Assembly (NCBI GenBank): GCA_049663345.1
Contig: JBATDG010000085.1
Location: 44,738 to 108,737 of the forward strand
DNA from: SZUA-365 sp049663345
GTDB lineage: Bacteria; Bacteroidota; Ignavibacteria; SZUA-365
Length of the DNA stretch: 64,000 nucleotides
Reading direction: 5' to 3'
Position 1 is the first letter of the stretch, and each line of letters starts with the position of its first letter. Positions 42,516 through 51,311 of the stretch are shown here, piece by piece. A program made the translations under genes and the position numbers. The notes under the pieces are model-generated. The model had not been told where the DNA came from and did no database searches. It saw nothing but the letters and a program-made list of their open reading frames with translations.

Positions 42516-42626
42516 ATGCCTGAAGAAATTCAGAAACCACAACCATTGCCTGTCAGCCTGCTGATCATGCTCTCGGCCATAGGAATCGGACTTCTCATGC
42601 TCGTTGTAAAACTGGCTGGCTTCTAA
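42516..42626 (+). CDS. 36-residue single-helix membrane protein
   Basis: A perfect AGGAGG (42503-42508) sits 7 bases before the ATG, the strongest ribosome binding site in the window. The peptide has a polar, proline-containing head (MPEEIQKPQPLP), then one hydrophobic helix (VSLLIMLSAIGIGLLMLVV), then KLAGF. A 12-bp-stem terminator follows 30 bp after the stop. The gene is too small for routine annotation but has all signals of a real one. The function is unknown; small subunits of respiratory or secretion complexes look like this. Confidence 0.75.
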   Translation: MPEEIQKPQPLPVSLLIMLSAIGIGLLMLVVKLAGF

Positions 42627-42655
42627 ATCACAATCACACCGATCGAAAATACGCC

Positions 42656-42690
42656 CGCCCGGGGAGCTCATAGCTTCCCGGGCGTTTTAG
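42656..42690 (+). terminator. Strong rho-independent terminator of the small membrane protein gene
   Basis: CGCCCGGGGAGC (42656-42667) pairs with GCTTCCCGGGCG (42673-42684), one G-T pair, loop TCATA, then TTTTAGTTT. Confidence 0.88.
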
Positions 42691-42706
42691 TTTCCTACGG
42701 AACAGC

Positions 42707-43363
42707 TCACTTTTCGTACTCAAACATCCGGCCCGTTGCCATGAAAAACGCCATTTGATTGGCTTCATCGGCCGCATTGAAACCGGGGCGAGACGATCGG
42801 CAAATGATTTCGTAATTCACGGTATATTCCAGTATTGCCCGCGTGACGATATACTGTATCGACGCGGTGTCCGTGCTGCTTGTCGTTTTTATCAGATTTT
42901 CGCTTGCCACATCAATCGGAGTGCCTGCGTGACTTTCGATATAGTCCCAGGCGCGATTCCATGCGTCATTGTCTTCCATGTGAGTCAGGCTGAACGCACC
43001 GCTGCCCAGCAGCGAGTAGATTTGGTCATCAGGCGTAAGGACATCCTCGCGATCGATGTACACTTCCTGCGTCTCCAGCCGAATGAGAAAAACTGATATT
43101 CCTCCAAACCCGCCTTTATACCATCCAATGGTGTTGACCGTATCTCCTGCACGTCTATCCAACGTCCCGATGGTGTTCCCCGGATTATTTTTTTCTCCCC
43201 TTGCGCGATACGATGGCCGGTCCTTGTTCAACACAACCTGCATATTGCCGGGGTACAGCGTACCATCAAACATGGATATGATGAACTCGCAACCGCCAAA
43301 CAGTGCGATCACAGCAATGATGGCGCTCACACCTAGGAGTCGATTCATTTTACTTGAGGACAT
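42707..43363 (-). CDS. Operon lipoprotein, family B, copy 2
   Basis: The start ATG 43363 (MSSSKMNRLLGVSAI) overlaps the stop of the preceding gene by 14 bp and is supported by the paralogue at 44750, which begins MSSN. Lipobox LFGGC. The body shares with copy 1 the strands GNTIGTLDRRAGDTVNTIGW, FLIRLETQEVYIDREDVLT, PDDQI, FSLTHMEDNDAWNRAWDYI and EIICRSSRPGFNA. An SH3-like first half seems possible (G.TIGTL...GD....GW). No known family recognised. Last gene of the seven-gene operon. Confidence 0.72.
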   Translation of the reverse strand: MSSSKMNRLLGVSAIIAVIALFGGCEFIISMFDGTLYPGNMQVVLNKDRPSYRARGEKNNPGNTIGTLDRRAGDTVNTIGWYKGGFGGISVFLIRLETQEVYIDREDVLTPDDQIYSLLGSGAFSLTHMEDNDAWNRAWDYIESHAGTPIDVASENLIKTTSSTDTASIQYIVTRAILEYTVNYEIICRSSRPGFNAADEANQMAFFMATGRMFEYEK

Positions 43364-44054
43364 AAGCGATAAGCGTTTTGACGGTACCGTGAGTCCATCC
43401 ACCCGATGGATTCGGACTCGGTGCAGTCGTTGATTTAGCAATCATGCCAAGCGAGGGCGCGTAATAGATCCTATTTTCCACTGTAACGTCCAGATACCGT
43501 TGACCGTTTATCGCGATAACTTCATGGAATAGATGCCGTAGATTTTTCACCGATAGCGTCGTGTTTTGTACGGTCATGATCTCAGTCCCGACGAGGGAAA
43601 TCGTTATCGTGTCATGAACGACAATCGTTATTCCCATATTTGTTATTGAACCCGCCGCCGTCGAAATACTCTGGCTTCCGGTTCCGACCGGAAGCGTAAA
43701 CCACGTGGGATCACCTGTCGATGGTGACGTGCCAAGCACCGAAAAATTGTTATTCGACTCGTACGCGTAGAAACTCGTATCCTGAGCGCTGCCCGTGACA
43801 TTTGCAACAACGACAACACCGGACTTTCCTGCCATGACGCTGTCGGTGCGCAAGACCGTGCTTACCGAAACATGTCGCGACGCTGCAATGACAGCATTTG
43901 TGCTGTCGGTGTAGTATTCTTCATAAGTGAACGAGCTCCCGGTTGTAACAGTGACTACTTCTGTAGATGGAAGTGCGGGATCGTTCATGTCGCACGATGA
44001 GAAAAAGGCGAGGAAGATGGGCAGCGTGAGAAATAATGCTAGATTTTTTGGCAT
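43350..44054 (-). CDS. Operon lipoprotein, family A, copy 2
   Basis: Lipobox FFSSC. It is homologous over its full length to the gene at 48050: GSSFTYEEYYTDST versus GSSFTFDRYETDST, ISLVGTEIMTV versus VSLVGTENMTV, and RIYYAPSLGM versus YIYYAPSLGF. The repeated pattern of alternating strands suggests a beta-rich periplasmic or surface domain. Gene pairs A-B occur twice in this operon, once split by the barrel gene. Function unknown. Confidence 0.72.
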   Translation of the reverse strand: MPKNLALFLTLPIFLAFFSSCDMNDPALPSTEVVTVTTGSSFTYEEYYTDSTNAVIAASRHVSVSTVLRTDSVMAGKSGVVVVANVTGSAQDTSFYAYESNNNFSVLGTSPSTGDPTWFTLPVGTGSQSISTAAGSITNMGITIVVHDTITISLVGTEIMTVQNTTLSVKNLRHLFHEVIAINGQRYLDVTVENRIYYAPSLGMIAKSTTAPSPNPSGGWTHGTVKTLIAYVLK

Positions 44055-44099
44055 GGGATGAGTCTTTTACGTGGTATGAATGCATGAATTATCTACTTT

Positions 44100-44750
44100 T
44101 TAGTACCTGCGCCCTGTGACCATATAAAACGCCATGTGACGGGCTTCCGTATCCGCGTCGAATCGTGGAAGAAATGATTTGCAAATGATTTCGTATTCCA
44201 CACTATCACTCAGTACTACCCTCATGACAAGATAGCTTATCGACGTGGAATCACTGACGCTTGACGTTTTTATCAGAACATCGCTTGCAATTTCTATCGG
44301 TGGACTGCTGGAGCTCTTGATATAGTCCATGGCGCGTCTCCATGCGTACTCGTCCTCTTTGTGAGTGAGGCTGAACGGAATACGAAGCCGCCGCATGATT
44401 TGATCATCGGCTGTGAGAGCGTCGTGCCGGTCGATATAGACTTCCTGGCCTTCGACTTTTATGAGGAAGTACGTGGTACTTTCCCATATGTCACCGGAGT
44501 AGTAACCGAGAGTTGTGAGTGTATCTCCTGTGTGGGAAGAAAGCGCTCCGATTTTTTTTCCTGGGCTTCCCTTTTCATCAATTGCATAATATGCCGGAAC
44601 ATCATTGCGAAGAACGACCCGCTGTGTGTACCTGCTCAACTTCCCAGAGGGAAAGAAGGAGAAAATGAAACATCCCTGAAGGGACAGCGAAACAAGCACA
44701 ACCATGATTGTATTCATTCCGAGGAAGCGATGAATTCTATTTGAGGACAT
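44100..44750 (-). CDS. Operon lipoprotein, family B, copy 1
   Basis: Start ATG 44750 (MSSNRIHRFLGMNTIMVVLV). Lipobox SLQGC. Shared with copy 2: GKKIGALSSHTGDTLTTLGY, LIKVEGQEVYIDRHDALTAD, FSLTHKEDEYAWRRAMDYI, EIICKSFLPRFDAD. It begins 47 bp after the stop of the barrel-protein gene, clearly in the same transcript. The family is not known to me. Confidence 0.72.
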   Translation of the reverse strand: MSSNRIHRFLGMNTIMVVLVSLSLQGCFIFSFFPSGKLSRYTQRVVLRNDVPAYYAIDEKGSPGKKIGALSSHTGDTLTTLGYYSGDIWESTTYFLIKVEGQEVYIDRHDALTADDQIMRRLRIPFSLTHKEDEYAWRRAMDYIKSSSSPPIEIASDVLIKTSSVSDSTSISYLVMRVVLSDSVEYEIICKSFLPRFDADTEARHMAFYMVTGRRY

Positions 44751-44797
44751 TATCCATAAGAATTTTGATGTTGCTATCAACATGTGGCTCTTCCTTC

Positions 44798-47700
44798 TCA
44801 CCATCGTGCGACAATAGCAGCGGAGGCAAAGAACTCCCGATAGGTGCTCCCCGTCAGAAAGAAGTCATTATAGTTCGCCTTTTCGAGACGGAGGTTGAAG
44901 TCCAGACCTTGCGTGATGGGGAGCGCACAGTCCATGTAGAAGCCGAGACGCTCATTCCGGTCGCGCTCGAAGGCAAGGTTCACGCCAAGGCCGAGCGTGA
45001 CAATTTCACCTAACGGTGCCGAACCATTAACATCCACGGTCTGAATCACTCCGTAGCCAAGTGCGGTTTGTGATTCGATCATTCCGAAATTCAAACCAAG
45101 AGTCAAAGGCAGTCTGAAACTCAGCATTTCACCGATCATGTAAGAATTACTTTTGTATTCACCGGCCGCAATACCCATCTCGGTCTTCTGTCCGGAATAC
45201 GCAAGCGACGTAGAAGCATTTACGGAACCGATGGAATAGGAATAGCCCGTCATGACCGTCGTCATAAGCATGTTCGTTTCGAACTTGTACAGCGGATCGG
45301 ACGCGTCATTCTTCTGCGATATAGGCGAATAGGAAACACGGAGATAGGGTAGACGCGGGAAGTTCAGTCCGAGATTCACTCCGTATGCCGTCATAGTTGT
45401 CGTGGAGGATTTCCATTCGATCAGGTTGTCATTGTACATACGGAAGAACGAACCCAGCGTGACGTGACGATTGAATAATCGCTGATCATATTTAGCCTCA
45501 TATCCGAACTGATCCGTACGCAGGTTGGGGACACCAAGAGAGGCATATCCCGGTCCGATCATCTTCAGCCCGGCGGATACTTTCGTGGCTGATTCCATAT
45601 TCGTGTAGACGAAACGACCGGTGTACATATAATCCACTGAGGAGCTCAGACGCGGCTTTGTCAGATCCCTTACGAAGGAAGGAATGGCGCTGCTGGCAAA
45701 CTCCGGATCGCGGGTATCGCGCGTCAGCAACGACATGGCGCCTTCCCCTTCGAGCGTGAGATGTTCGCTAAACAGATTCAGCGTTCCTTCCATCCCGAAT
45801 ACATAGTTTTCGCGGGGCGTTAAGGTAATGTTTGTGGGGTCCAGACGGATCGAAGAATTATCGTCGGAGACATACAAGCCATTGAAGTAGAGATGCGAGG
45901 CCTCCTGCTTCCCGACTCCCAGCCGACCTGCATAGAGGTTGCGAAGGTAGGCGGAGTTATCGACGGGACGCTGGTTTCTCGACGCTGTAAATGCCGTATA
46001 AAGAATCCCTGGATTCAGCTCGAGATTCAAGCCGGTGACCGGTACACCGCTCAAGGTGTGGTCAGAATAGGAAGGATAATTCGTTCCGATACCGAGAGAA
46101 CGGATGCTCATGAATAGTTTCTCCGCCCCGGTTATGCCGCCGTGCTGTTCGAGATTACTGGTCAGCATGGACGGGCTTGCGATGTTGACCAGTTGGTCGG
46201 TGTTGAGAGAGGACAAGTTTCCCGACTCAGCGATCGATTGCTGCAAGCGCGATTCAAGTCCCTGCCGCATTCCCTCGAAGTCGAAGTTGATGCCGAAGGA
46301 ATTCATGCTTTGCTTGTTCGCATCCTGAAGCGTGGAATACAGGAAGTTTCCGGTGAAAGGCAGACCGTACAGCATGATTCCAGGCCGGAGGTCGGCGGTA
46401 AGATAGTTTCTCGGTGTTTCCGAGAAGGAACCTACACGGTCTGCATACTGCGCTTCGATGCTGGCACTGCCTGTAAAGGCGAACGGCGTGACCGAGGGTC
46501 CCAGGTTTGATCCCTGAGGAGGCATGCCCCGGAAGTATTCGGGATCTGTCAGCATCGAAGCGAAGAAGACAGGTTCCCTGCGTGATGCGAGATGCTGCAC
46601 CTCCGGGTTCTCTGTACCTTTTGTCGTTGATCTTCTCTTTTTTGCCGACTCCCCTTGTGGCGGTTCAAGTGAAAATCTGCGCACCTCACTTTCCTGAATC
46701 CGTACTCCATTCAAGTAGACCTCCACCTTCCATGCGTAAAACCCGGGCTGCAGCCGGCGCGCTGCAACAGGCAGCTGCATCATGTTGGTCGGTATTCCTT
46801 CAAGCTTGATGGTCGAAGGATTCGCATAGATCGCATCGTAAGGTGATTGCCTGCCGTAAATCTGTGCAATACGGACAGTGTACGTGACGATAGCACCGGG
46901 TGGAACAGGTGCGGGAGGTAACCAGCTGAGCGTCATAATTCCACCGGGGAGGGGTTGTATATCCAACTGCTCATCCGGCCATCCGGTCGACGATGACGAC
47001 CTGCTGCGCGGAGGGTAGTCAAGTTCATCAGTTCCAGATGTTATACGAATCGGATTATAATCGGACTCCCATTGGTCTCCGAAGTCAGTAGAGGATGTCC
47101 ATTTGATTGGATCATAATCGGTCTCCCATTGATCTCCGAAGTCTGTAGAGGATGTCCACTTGATCTGATCAAGATCGCCCGAACCATAATCCGGTTCATC
47201 AGGGCTTGATGTAAGCCGAATTGGTTGAACAAGAATATCCAACAGTATCCAGGGATTTTCAGCCTGTTTAAGCGCTTGAAGGAAAGATGCGGGATCCTGC
47301 AATCCGTCAATGAGAGGCCAACTCCATTCTGATCCAAGCTTCATGGCATCAGGTTCCGGCAGCTCATCGGTATTTGAAGGTAATCTGATGCCCGGATATG
47401 CAGCTTTGAGCAATACTTGAAGGGCTAGCTTTGCGTCCATGCCTTCCGGTATTTCCTTGAGCACGAGCTGGAGGGACTTCCCGGTTCTCGTGCTCGGGAC
47501 AGTCATTTGCTCTGAAAAGCGGGCGCCTTCTTCAGGCTGGAGCAGCTCAACCTGCGTGAGGTTCTGCACCTCGGATTCGACACACATTTCGCCGAGAAGA
47601 GTATTGTCCAACGCATTAAAGACGGAGACACAGATATCATAATTCCCGGAAGGTACCGCGCCGAGATTCTTCACCACGTCTGAATACTTGGAGTTGTATT

Positions 47701-48013
47701 CCTTCACACTGAGCGGTGCCAGATCACGCGCATTGACAATCTTAATGCCCGGCGGCAGGTTGAATCCTGCGGTCGTCGCCTCTACAACGCGTCCGTCGCT
47801 TCGCTCAGTCGCCCGACCGATAAGATAGACCTTGTAGGTCGTCTGTGTTGGATTAAACAGCGTTACCTTCCACATATGCTCCACTCTGAACTGGTACGGA
47901 GGTGGCTGCTGGAGTTGGACGATGATATTACTTTGGGCACTTGCTGGCGTTGTAAAAAATGAGAACGATGTCAGCACCACTGCAGCTATGAAAATATTTT
48001 TAAAACGCTTCAT
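44798..48013 (-). CDS. Large outer-membrane protein: secreted multidomain N-terminus plus C-terminal beta-barrel
   Basis: Signal peptide 1-27. Residues ~28-160 form a beta-domain (IIVQLQQPPPYQFRVEHMWK ... CVESEVQ) shared with the 48898 gene; it vaguely recalls the TANFOR-type domain of large surface proteins. Residues 263-338 are four degenerate 19-residue repeats, xPI(R/K)xTSSxDexDY. An FnIII-like domain (~350-450, LSWLPPAPVPPGAIVTYTVR) is also shared. From ~480 to 1071 alternating amphipathic strands end in FFASAAIVARW with a terminal aromatic, as in barrels of 14 or more strands. It is likely the outer-membrane anchor or pore of the system encoded by this operon. Confidence 0.7.
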   Translation of the reverse strand: MKRFKNIFIAAVVLTSFSFFTTPASAQSNIIVQLQQPPPYQFRVEHMWKVTLFNPTQTTYKVYLIGRATERSDGRVVEATTAGFNLPPGIKIVNARDLAPLSVKEYNSKYSDVVKNLGAVPSGNYDICVSVFNALDNTLLGEMCVESEVQNLTQVELLQPEEGARFSEQMTVPSTRTGKSLQLVLKEIPEGMDAKLALQVLLKAAYPGIRLPSNTDELPEPDAMKLGSEWSWPLIDGLQDPASFLQALKQAENPWILLDILVQPIRLTSSPDEPDYGSGDLDQIKWTSSTDFGDQWETDYDPIKWTSSTDFGDQWESDYNPIRITSGTDELDYPPRSRSSSSTGWPDEQLDIQPLPGGIMTLSWLPPAPVPPGAIVTYTVRIAQIYGRQSPYDAIYANPSTIKLEGIPTNMMQLPVAARRLQPGFYAWKVEVYLNGVRIQESEVRRFSLEPPQGESAKKRRSTTKGTENPEVQHLASRREPVFFASMLTDPEYFRGMPPQGSNLGPSVTPFAFTGSASIEAQYADRVGSFSETPRNYLTADLRPGIMLYGLPFTGNFLYSTLQDANKQSMNSFGINFDFEGMRQGLESRLQQSIAESGNLSSLNTDQLVNIASPSMLTSNLEQHGGITGAEKLFMSIRSLGIGTNYPSYSDHTLSGVPVTGLNLELNPGILYTAFTASRNQRPVDNSAYLRNLYAGRLGVGKQEASHLYFNGLYVSDDNSSIRLDPTNITLTPRENYVFGMEGTLNLFSEHLTLEGEGAMSLLTRDTRDPEFASSAIPSFVRDLTKPRLSSSVDYMYTGRFVYTNMESATKVSAGLKMIGPGYASLGVPNLRTDQFGYEAKYDQRLFNRHVTLGSFFRMYNDNLIEWKSSTTTMTAYGVNLGLNFPRLPYLRVSYSPISQKNDASDPLYKFETNMLMTTVMTGYSYSIGSVNASTSLAYSGQKTEMGIAAGEYKSNSYMIGEMLSFRLPLTLGLNFGMIESQTALGYGVIQTVDVNGSAPLGEIVTLGLGVNLAFERDRNERLGFYMDCALPITQGLDFNLRLEKANYNDFFLTGSTYREFFASAAIVARW
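47000..47227 (-). repeat. 57-bp tandem repeat, four units (19 residues)
   Basis: Units begin at residues 263, 282, 301 and 320. The two central ones are nearly identical (IKWTSSTDFGDQWE) and the outer ones are diverged. Confidence 0.8.
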
Positions 48014-48049
48014 GTTTTCCTCCGATGTTCATTCCTCCGATCACCATTG

Positions 48050-48760
48050 TTATTTCAGATTGTAATCCACGAGCTCCAGTCTTTCTCCGTTTACCCAGCC
48101 GCCAGCCAGGTCGGGTCTTGCCGGAATTTCTATTTTCGAATAAAAACCCAACGATGGAGCATAGTAGATGTAGTATTGAACAGTCATGTCCATGAGAGGT
48201 ATGCCGGCGCTTGTGGCAAGGATGTGCATGCTCATGTTCATCTTCTTAACGGCGATCGAATTCCCTTTGACTGTCATGTTTTCAGTCCCGACCAGCGAAA
48301 CGGTGATACTGTCGCTGACAGTTGCCATGATACCTGGGGAGATCTCGACCGAAGTAGAGACTGCACTGACTGCGTTCCCGCCGGATGCGACCGGTATCTT
48401 CACCCATAGCGGCGGGAGCCCTACATCGGTGAGCTGCATTTCCATGGCGATATCGTTGTTCGTTTCATAGGCAATATACATCGTGTCGATACCGGAGGAA
48501 GAGCTGTCCTCGATCATGCATACGCCGTTCTTCCCCTGGTATGCAAGATCTGTTTGCAACACTCTGTCGAGCACAGTAGTGATAACTCCTGAGAGTGTAG
48601 CGCCGGTGCTGTCGGTCTCGTACCTGTCAAACGTGAAGCTGCTGCCGGCCGTCATCCTGGCATATGTTGTACCGGGATCTGTTGGTGTTACCGGTTCATC
48701 TTTTTCACTGCATGAAGCAAGGAAAAAGAGAAGAGTTAAGGAGAGGATAAGATGATTCAT
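48050..48760 (-). CDS. Operon lipoprotein, family A, copy 1
   Basis: MNHLILSLTLLFFLASC: lipobox LASC. Paralogue of the 43350 gene along its whole length (see there). Only 36 bp separate it from the barrel-protein gene. It probably sits on the periplasmic or outer face of the outer membrane with its partner lipoproteins. No known domain recognised. Confidence 0.72.
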   Translation of the reverse strand: MNHLILSLTLLFFLASCSEKDEPVTPTDPGTTYARMTAGSSFTFDRYETDSTGATLSGVITTVLDRVLQTDLAYQGKNGVCMIEDSSSSGIDTMYIAYETNNDIAMEMQLTDVGLPPLWVKIPVASGGNAVSAVSTSVEISPGIMATVSDSITVSLVGTENMTVKGNSIAVKKMNMSMHILATSAGIPLMDMTVQYYIYYAPSLGFYSKIEIPARPDLAGGWVNGERLELVDYNLK

Positions 48761-48897
48761 CGGGATTATTCTTTCTTTAAATGAATATTGGTTGAAGTTT
48801 TTCCGTTTCTGGATGTATGAACTTTACTGCCGTTGCTCACACCATTCGTAAATCTGTCCACTCAATTGATCGAGCGATCATGTGGAAGTACTCAGAA

Positions 48898-50466
48898 CTA
48901 TTTTTCATGACCGCCTTTCATTTTATATGTAAAATAGTAGTTGCTTTTGGCGGCAGAAACTACAATGATGTACAGTTTACCTACACGAAGGTCATAGTCT
49001 CCTAAATCCATCGAGATTCTATTTACTCCGCTCATATTTCGTGATTGTGTGCCAGTAGTATCCTTGTTGCGATCACTGCCCTTTTTGTATTTAGGCACGA
49101 CCGCTTCTTGTGTTTCTGCATCGATAATCCTAATGTCGACTTTCCCACCCGATGTATAATTATTAACATATTGTATATTTAAGATATTATCAGGTAACTC
49201 TATATAGTAATTCGACGGCTCATCGGTCATTTGGTAGTAAAAGCATGACTTATTTATGACGCAGGAGTCTGCGAAAAGCACGGTCTCCTTATGATTGAGC
49301 CATTCATACCTCACCGTTATTTGCTTTGCATTATTATTCTGAAATACGATGTTTCCCATATCAGTCTCTCCGTTGGGAATTGTACCCGAAATACTACTCC
49401 ACATCACGCTTCCGGTACCAGGCGGGAATTTTGCCGGTGTACGTCGCCATTTATCCGTTACTCCGCCAATGATAGTTTTTATTGCGTCGTCTTTGACCGA
49501 AATACGAAAGCCAACAGGTATATATTCAGGCAGCTTTCCGGGATAGTTATTGGTTATAACGAGCTTATAACATGTGCTGTCACCCATGGAATCGTTTCTA
49601 AATTCAACTTTCGAATTTAGGTCAAGCAGTCCCGGGACGGCAGTTGGTGTGGTCGTTCCAGGCGCTGCCGTCCTTTCGTTCGGCGTCGTTTCAGAAATCA
49701 AATCAGGTGATACATCCCTGCCATACACAAAACTCCAGATCTCACTTTTCGCTTCCCCGCTGCTTATCTGCCACACAATATGCTTCCCATTTCCAATATT
49801 CCTTGCGGACAGCGGATACTGAAATGTAGTCATACGTATATCATCCTTCTCAAACAACGCAGGGTTCCGCAGCATCGCTTCGTTCGGCGATTGTCGGCCA
49901 ATCACTTCAACAATCCTGATCTTGTATGCGGCAGTACCACGTGATGGTGCCGGGGGAAGCCATGTGAACATCGGGAACTCCCCTTCACGAATGGTATCTC
50001 CATCTGCCGGGGAGAGGAGTGTTGGAGGAGACATGATCTCAAGGCTATGTTCAATGCACTGCTGTCCCAATTCCCTTCCTTCTTCATCCTTTCCATAAAT
50101 GCAGATCGTATACCGCCCGGAAGATGCATTGCCTGAACGGAGAATTGCTTCCTGGTATTTCCTGTTCGACCAAGTGTACTGTCCGCCACCCGGGACGTTG
50201 TTAGCGTCGAGGCGCTTTGTTTCGTTCCCTTTCAAGAGAAACGAGCCGCTTCTGCCAGCCACAATTAGGCCATCAGACGCTTCCTCAACAGTTCCTTCTA
50301 CCGTAATCCTTACATCCTTAGAAAAAGGGTTCCGGAGTGTAAGATTCCAAAGATCCTTCACATCAAGCCGATTCATAGGCGGTTGCTGCAGAGTTATTGT
50401 CACCATCTGCCCGAGGCAAAGCTGACTGCAGATTAGACTTAGGAGTATGATAAATCGTGGTCGCAT
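48898..50466 (-). CDS. Secreted protein sharing the N-terminal modules of the barrel protein
   Basis: The start at ATG 50466 (MRPRFIILLSLICSQLCLGQ) gives a standard signal peptide; the longer frame begins one base after the regulator stop. Domain 1 (VTITLQQPPMNRLDVKDLWN ... SDGLIVAGRSGSF) and the FnIII-like domain 2 (FTWLPPAPSRGTAAYKIRIV, EVIGRQSPNEA) are clearly homologous to the 44798 product. After ~270 the protein differs: a beta-rich C-terminal half with Cys pairs (SCVINKSCFYY) and no barrel. It looks like the soluble or surface partner of the barrel protein. Confidence 0.68.
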   Translation of the reverse strand: MRPRFIILLSLICSQLCLGQMVTITLQQPPMNRLDVKDLWNLTLRNPFSKDVRITVEGTVEEASDGLIVAGRSGSFLLKGNETKRLDANNVPGGGQYTWSNRKYQEAILRSGNASSGRYTICIYGKDEEGRELGQQCIEHSLEIMSPPTLLSPADGDTIREGEFPMFTWLPPAPSRGTAAYKIRIVEVIGRQSPNEAMLRNPALFEKDDIRMTTFQYPLSARNIGNGKHIVWQISSGEAKSEIWSFVYGRDVSPDLISETTPNERTAAPGTTTPTAVPGLLDLNSKVEFRNDSMGDSTCYKLVITNNYPGKLPEYIPVGFRISVKDDAIKTIIGGVTDKWRRTPAKFPPGTGSVMWSSISGTIPNGETDMGNIVFQNNNAKQITVRYEWLNHKETVLFADSCVINKSCFYYQMTDEPSNYYIELPDNILNIQYVNNYTSGGKVDIRIIDAETQEAVVPKYKKGSDRNKDTTGTQSRNMSGVNRISMDLGDYDLRVGKLYIIVVSAAKSNYYFTYKMKGGHEK

Positions 50467-50518
50467 GTGGTCTTCCATTTTGAACGGAATAGCTTCCGGC
50501 TCTGTATTTCGTGTCATG

Positions 50519-50911
50519 TCAGTTCAATACCCGCCTTAACATTTCCACATCAACCGGTTTGAAAAGGCATAAAAGGTTCATTTCATCTATCTTCTGCCCG
50601 TATTCCTGATTCGCCGTGGTCAAGACGACTAAAACTGTCTTGAGTGAGGGTATCTGCTTCAGCACATCGAACCCCGTTCCGCCGATGATTTCAATGTCAA
50701 GAAACACAATGTCCGGCTTCAACCGCGTTATGCACTCCACAGCGCTGTCCACGGAATCTGCTTCGGCAATGACTTTCATGTCTGGAAAGGCCTCCTCGAG
50801 CATGATTACCAATGCCTTTCTGGCGGTTCGCTCATCATCGACGATGATACAGGTCCGGATGCGATGTGAAGCCAAGCCATGACTGTCAAGAACATCGAGC
50901 AATGTGGGCAT
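50519..50911 (-). CDS. Receiver-only response regulator
   Basis: A complete CheY-like receiver (130 residues): Asp25/Asp26 in IIVDDERTARKAL, phospho-acceptor Asp72 in IVFLDIEIIGGTG, Thr in VLTTANQ, Lys in LFKPVD. No output domain: the protein ends right after the receiver, although its sequence is closest to the LytTR-type regulators next door (51312). It is the first gene of the operon, ~50 bp before the 50466 start, so it may act by protein-protein contact or as a phosphate sink for the neighbouring kinase. Confidence 0.9.
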   Translation of the reverse strand: MPTLLDVLDSHGLASHRIRTCIIVDDERTARKALVIMLEEAFPDMKVIAEADSVDSAVECITRLKPDIVFLDIEIIGGTGFDVLKQIPSLKTVLVVLTTANQEYGQKIDEMNLLCLFKPVDVEMLRRVLN

Positions 50912-51311
50912 GCTGACCTTTCGAAACGAGCTATTGTGTCCAGCTCACGCTGACACGGGAAATCGGTGATTAACACTAGACAAAAAGCAATTTTACACCG
51001 ACCTCATCCAGCATGAACGCGTAGGTGTCGTTTGTTACGAGTAAGTGTCGGAGTTGACTGAGTAAGTGGGATTGGGTTTGTGGAAGATCTTCGGTGAGAA
51101 TGCGGCAGGACGTTGTTATCGGCCGGGGGAAATGCTACAAGGCCGGACCGGGAAATGAGGCCGAGTCAAATCAGGCTGCGCTGGACCGGGAAATGAGGCC
51201 GTGTCAAATCAGGCTGCGCCGGTCCGGGAAATGAGGCCAAGCCCGGAAAACGAGACTAGGCGCGAGCCCGGACCGGGGGGCGGACGGGACTGAGGAAGGG
51301 AGGAAGGTTTG
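50912..51311. other. 400-bp intergenic region with tandem repeat
   Basis: Between the operon head and the LytTR regulator stop. No gene. It holds the operon promoter near 50.95 kb and a G-rich repeat array at 51146-51240. Confidence 0.5.
51146..51240. repeat. 38-bp direct repeat, 2.5 units
   Basis: Units start at 51146, 51184 and 51222, each with (G)(A/T)CCGGGAAATGAGGCC; the first two continue G(A/T)GTCAAATCAGGCTGCG. They are nearly identical. Confidence 0.85.
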
